DNA from: Alphaproteobacteria bacterium
GTDB taxonomy: Bacteria > Pseudomonadota > Alphaproteobacteria > JANSWW01
Assembly (NCBI GenBank): GCA_024743275.1
Contig: JANSWW010000005.1
Coordinates: forward strand, 186,001 to 250,000
DNA length: 64,000 nt
Direction of reading: 5' to 3'
Under the pieces are notes generated by a model. The model had not been told where the DNA came from. It saw only the letters and a program-made list of their open reading frames with translations, and did not search any database. The position numbers and the translations under genes are program-made. Position 1 is the stretch's first letter; every line of letters starts with the position of its first letter. Of the stretch, positions 62,462-64,000 are shown in pieces.

Positions 62462-63262
62462 TCAGTGGGAGAGGATCTGGGAGAGGAACAGCTTGGTCCG
62501 GTCCGACTTCGGATTGTTGAAGAACTCCTGCGGCGGCGCCTGTTCGACGATCTCCCCGCGGTCCATGAAGATCACCCGGTCGGCGACCTTGTTGGCGAAG
62601 CCCATCTCGTGGGTCACCACGATCATGGTCATGCCCTCGGCCGCGAGATCGACCATGGTGTCGAGCACCTCGGAAATCATCTCCGGATCAAGCGCGGACG
62701 TCGGTTCGTCGAACAGCATCACATTCGGGTTCATGCACAAGGACCGCGCGATCGCCACCCGCTGCTGCTGACCGCCGGAAAGCTGACCCGGATATTTGTC
62801 GGCCTGCTCCGGAATCCGCACACGGGTGAGGAACTTCATGGCGATCTCCTCCGCCTCCCCTTTCGGCATCTTCTTCACCCAGATCGGCGCGAGCGTGCAG
62901 TTCTGCAGCACCGTCAGATGCGGGAAGAGATTGAAGGACTGGAACACCATGCCGACTTCCTGACGGATGGCGTCGAGATTGCGGATGTCGTCGTTCAACG
63001 TGACGCCGTCGACGATGATGTCGCCTTCCTGATGCTCCTCAAGCCGGTTGATGCAGCGGATCAGGGTGGACTTGCCGGAACCGGACGGTCCGCAGACCAC
63101 GATCCGTTCCCCACGCATCACGGTGAGGTTGATGTCTTTCAGCACGTGAAAGCGGCCATACCACTTGTTCACGTCGAGCATCTGGATGACGACCTCGTTG
63201 GTGATCGAGGACGCGACCTGAGAGGTGGTCTGCGGTGCTTCAAACTGTTCGGACATTGACAT
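62462..63262 (-). CDS. aapP: Polar/general amino-acid ABC transporter ATPase
   Basis: This 266-residue ABC ATPase has an N-terminal extension of about 25 residues, then Walker [10 protein letters not shown], the HLTVLQN Q-loop region, the signature [15 protein letters not shown] and Walker [17 protein letters not shown] strand and the [13 protein letters not shown] start match AapP/GlnQ. It powers uptake of amino acids with the permease encoded upstream on the same strand. A strong hairpin separates it from the permease gene. Confidence 0.92.
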   Translation of the reverse strand: MSMSEQFEAPQTTSQVASSITNEVVIQMLDVNKWYGRFHVLKDINLTVMRGERIVVCGPSGSGKSTLIRCINRLEEHQEGDIIVDGVTLNDDIRNLDAIRQEVGMVFQSFNLFPHLTVLQNCTLAPIWVKKMPKGEAEEIAMKFLTRVRIPEQADKYPGQLSGGQQQRVAIARSLCMNPNVMLFDEPTSALDPEMISEVLDTMVDLAAEGMTMIVVTHEMGFANKVADRVIFMDRGEIVEQAPPQEFFNNPKSDRTKLFLSQILSH

Positions 63263-63276
63263 TCTCCAAGCGGAAA

Positions 63277-63311
63277 TTCTCGAAGGGGCACCGGTGCCGG
63301 CGCCCCGAGAA
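63277..63311 (-). promoter_or_regulatory. Intraoperonic hairpin between the ABC permease and ATPase genes
   Basis: TTCTC, GGGGC and CCGG on one side pair with CCGG, GCCCC and GAGAA on the other around a two-base loop, interrupted by a three-base bulge and one mismatch. There is no U tract, so it is more likely an mRNA-stability or partial attenuation element than a full terminator. Confidence 0.55.
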
Positions 63312-63322
63312 GTGATGACGGC

Positions 63323-64000
63323 CTAGTGACCGGTATGCAGTTTCTTCTCCAGGAAGATCGAGTATTGCGACATGCCGAAGCAGAACACGAAGAACAGGAT
63401 CGCGGTGAAGGCGTAGCCCTCCACGGCGAGCCCGAACCATTTCGGGTCCTGCGAGGCGGCCCGCACGATGTTCAGCACATCGAACAGGCCGATGATCAGC
63501 ACCAGGGTCGTGTCCTTGAAAAGACCGATGAAGCCGGACACGATGCCGGGGATCACCGCCTTCAAGGCCTGTGGCATCACCACCAGTCCCATCATCTTCC
63601 AATAGCTGAGCCCCATCGAGGCGGCGGCCTCGTACTGGCCCTTGGGGATCGACTGCAGCCCGCCCCGGATGGTCTCCGCGCTATAGGCGGCGGAGAACAG
63701 GGCGACCGCGATCAGCGCCCGCACCAACTTGTTGAAGTTGACCCCTTCCGGCAGGAACAGCGGGATCATCACCGACGCCATGAACAGCACGGTGATGAGC
63801 GGCACCGCCCGGACCAGCTCGATAAAGCCGATACAGAGCATCTTGATCACCGGCATGTTGGAGCGCCGACCAAGGGCGAGCAACACGCCCAGGGGCAGCG
63901 ACGCCACGATCCCGGTGATCGCGATGATCAGGGTGAGGAAGAGCCCGCCCCACTGGCTGGTTTCCACCACCGGCATGCCGAACACGCCGCCATAGAACAT
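63323..64000 (-). CDS. aapM: General amino-acid ABC transporter permease (AapM-like), partial
   Basis: The window holds the C-terminal 225 residues of a polar-amino-acid ABC permease, with the start beyond position 64000. About five helices are visible. The EAA-type loop is [30 protein letters not shown], and the N-terminal piece begins with MFYGGVFG and VETSQWGGL, as in the internal region of AapM. It partners AapP in amino-acid uptake. The methionine at the edge is internal, not the start. Confidence 0.9.
   Translation of the reverse strand: MFYGGVFGMPVVETSQWGGLFLTLIIAITGIVASLPLGVLLALGRRSNMPVIKMLCIGFIELVRAVPLITVLFMASVMIPLFLPEGVNFNKLVRALIAVALFSAAYSAETIRGGLQSIPKGQYEAAASMGLSYWKMMGLVVMPQALKAVIPGIVSGFIGLFKDTTLVLIIGLFDVLNIVRAASQDPKWFGLAVEGYAFTAILFFVFCFGMSQYSIFLEKKLHTGH

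Overview
The window is chromosomal DNA from a GC-rich alphaproteobacterium, most likely a Rhodospirillales-type marine or soil heterotroph. This is inferred from the short prolyl-tRNA synthetase, a HemB lacking the cysteine-rich zinc motif, a complete Tad/Cpa pilus locus, LdtR-like MarR regulators, an Aap-type amino-acid transporter and strong GC bias. I saw no rRNA, tRNA, CRISPR array, prophage or intact insertion sequence.

Layout. 1-760: the tail of a hydroxypyruvate isomerase gene and a PAS_5 protein. 768-5554 (minus): a four-gene operon with BadI- and BadH-like alicyclic acyl-CoA enzymes, a serine beta-lactamase-family hydrolase and an Fe-S/FMN dienoyl-CoA-reductase-like flavoprotein. 5925-14961: a DMT exporter, a dense array of palindromic repeats (6865-7160), a membrane-anchored OB-like protein, a His-rich COG0523 GTPase, a family-39 glycosyltransferase, a rhodanese, an unknown helical protein, an MFS transporter, HspQ and a YbjQ protein. 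15212-27715: the Tad pilus locus (tadG, tadE, tadF-like, flp, cpaA-F, tadB, tadC, with tadD on the opposite strand). A palindromic repeat element lies between tadC and tadD and is a diverged inverted copy of the one at 6865. 27911-33571: an LdtR-like regulator, a degenerate GGDEF/EAL sensor, a pentapeptide-repeat protein and a class III cyclase.

33568-39682 (minus): lolD, lolC, proS, a second LdtR-like regulator, and the valine-catabolic pair 3-hydroxyisobutyrate dehydrogenase and HIBYL-CoA hydrolase. 39805-44151: an RND efflux pair without an outer-membrane partner. 44206-51672: hemB, a small protein divergent from a LysR gene, a TPR/2OG-oxygenase, a GNAT, two alpha/beta hydrolases and an ornithine/diaminopimelate-type decarboxylase. 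51865-59270: CoA transferase, aldehyde dehydrogenase, penicillin-acylase family Ntn hydrolase, threonine ammonia-lyase and a DMT exporter. 59333-62438: a cysteine synthase gene interrupted by one in-frame amber codon, SseA, an apparent GNAT remnant coupled to a complete GNAT gene, and a VOC protein. 62462-64000 (minus): Aap-type ABC ATPase and a permease cut by the window edge.

The most unusual signals are non-coding. There is a 131-bp two-hairpin element present twice, and a tandem pair of palindromes whose stems differ by paired (compensatory) changes. An in-register promoter-like module of about 84 bp lies upstream of both tadG and flp. The other notable items are the amber-interrupted cysK, a duplicated N-terminal helical domain in CpaF, and the unusual gene content of the BadHI-like operon. 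None proves a new system from sequence alone; each is listed with a decisive check.
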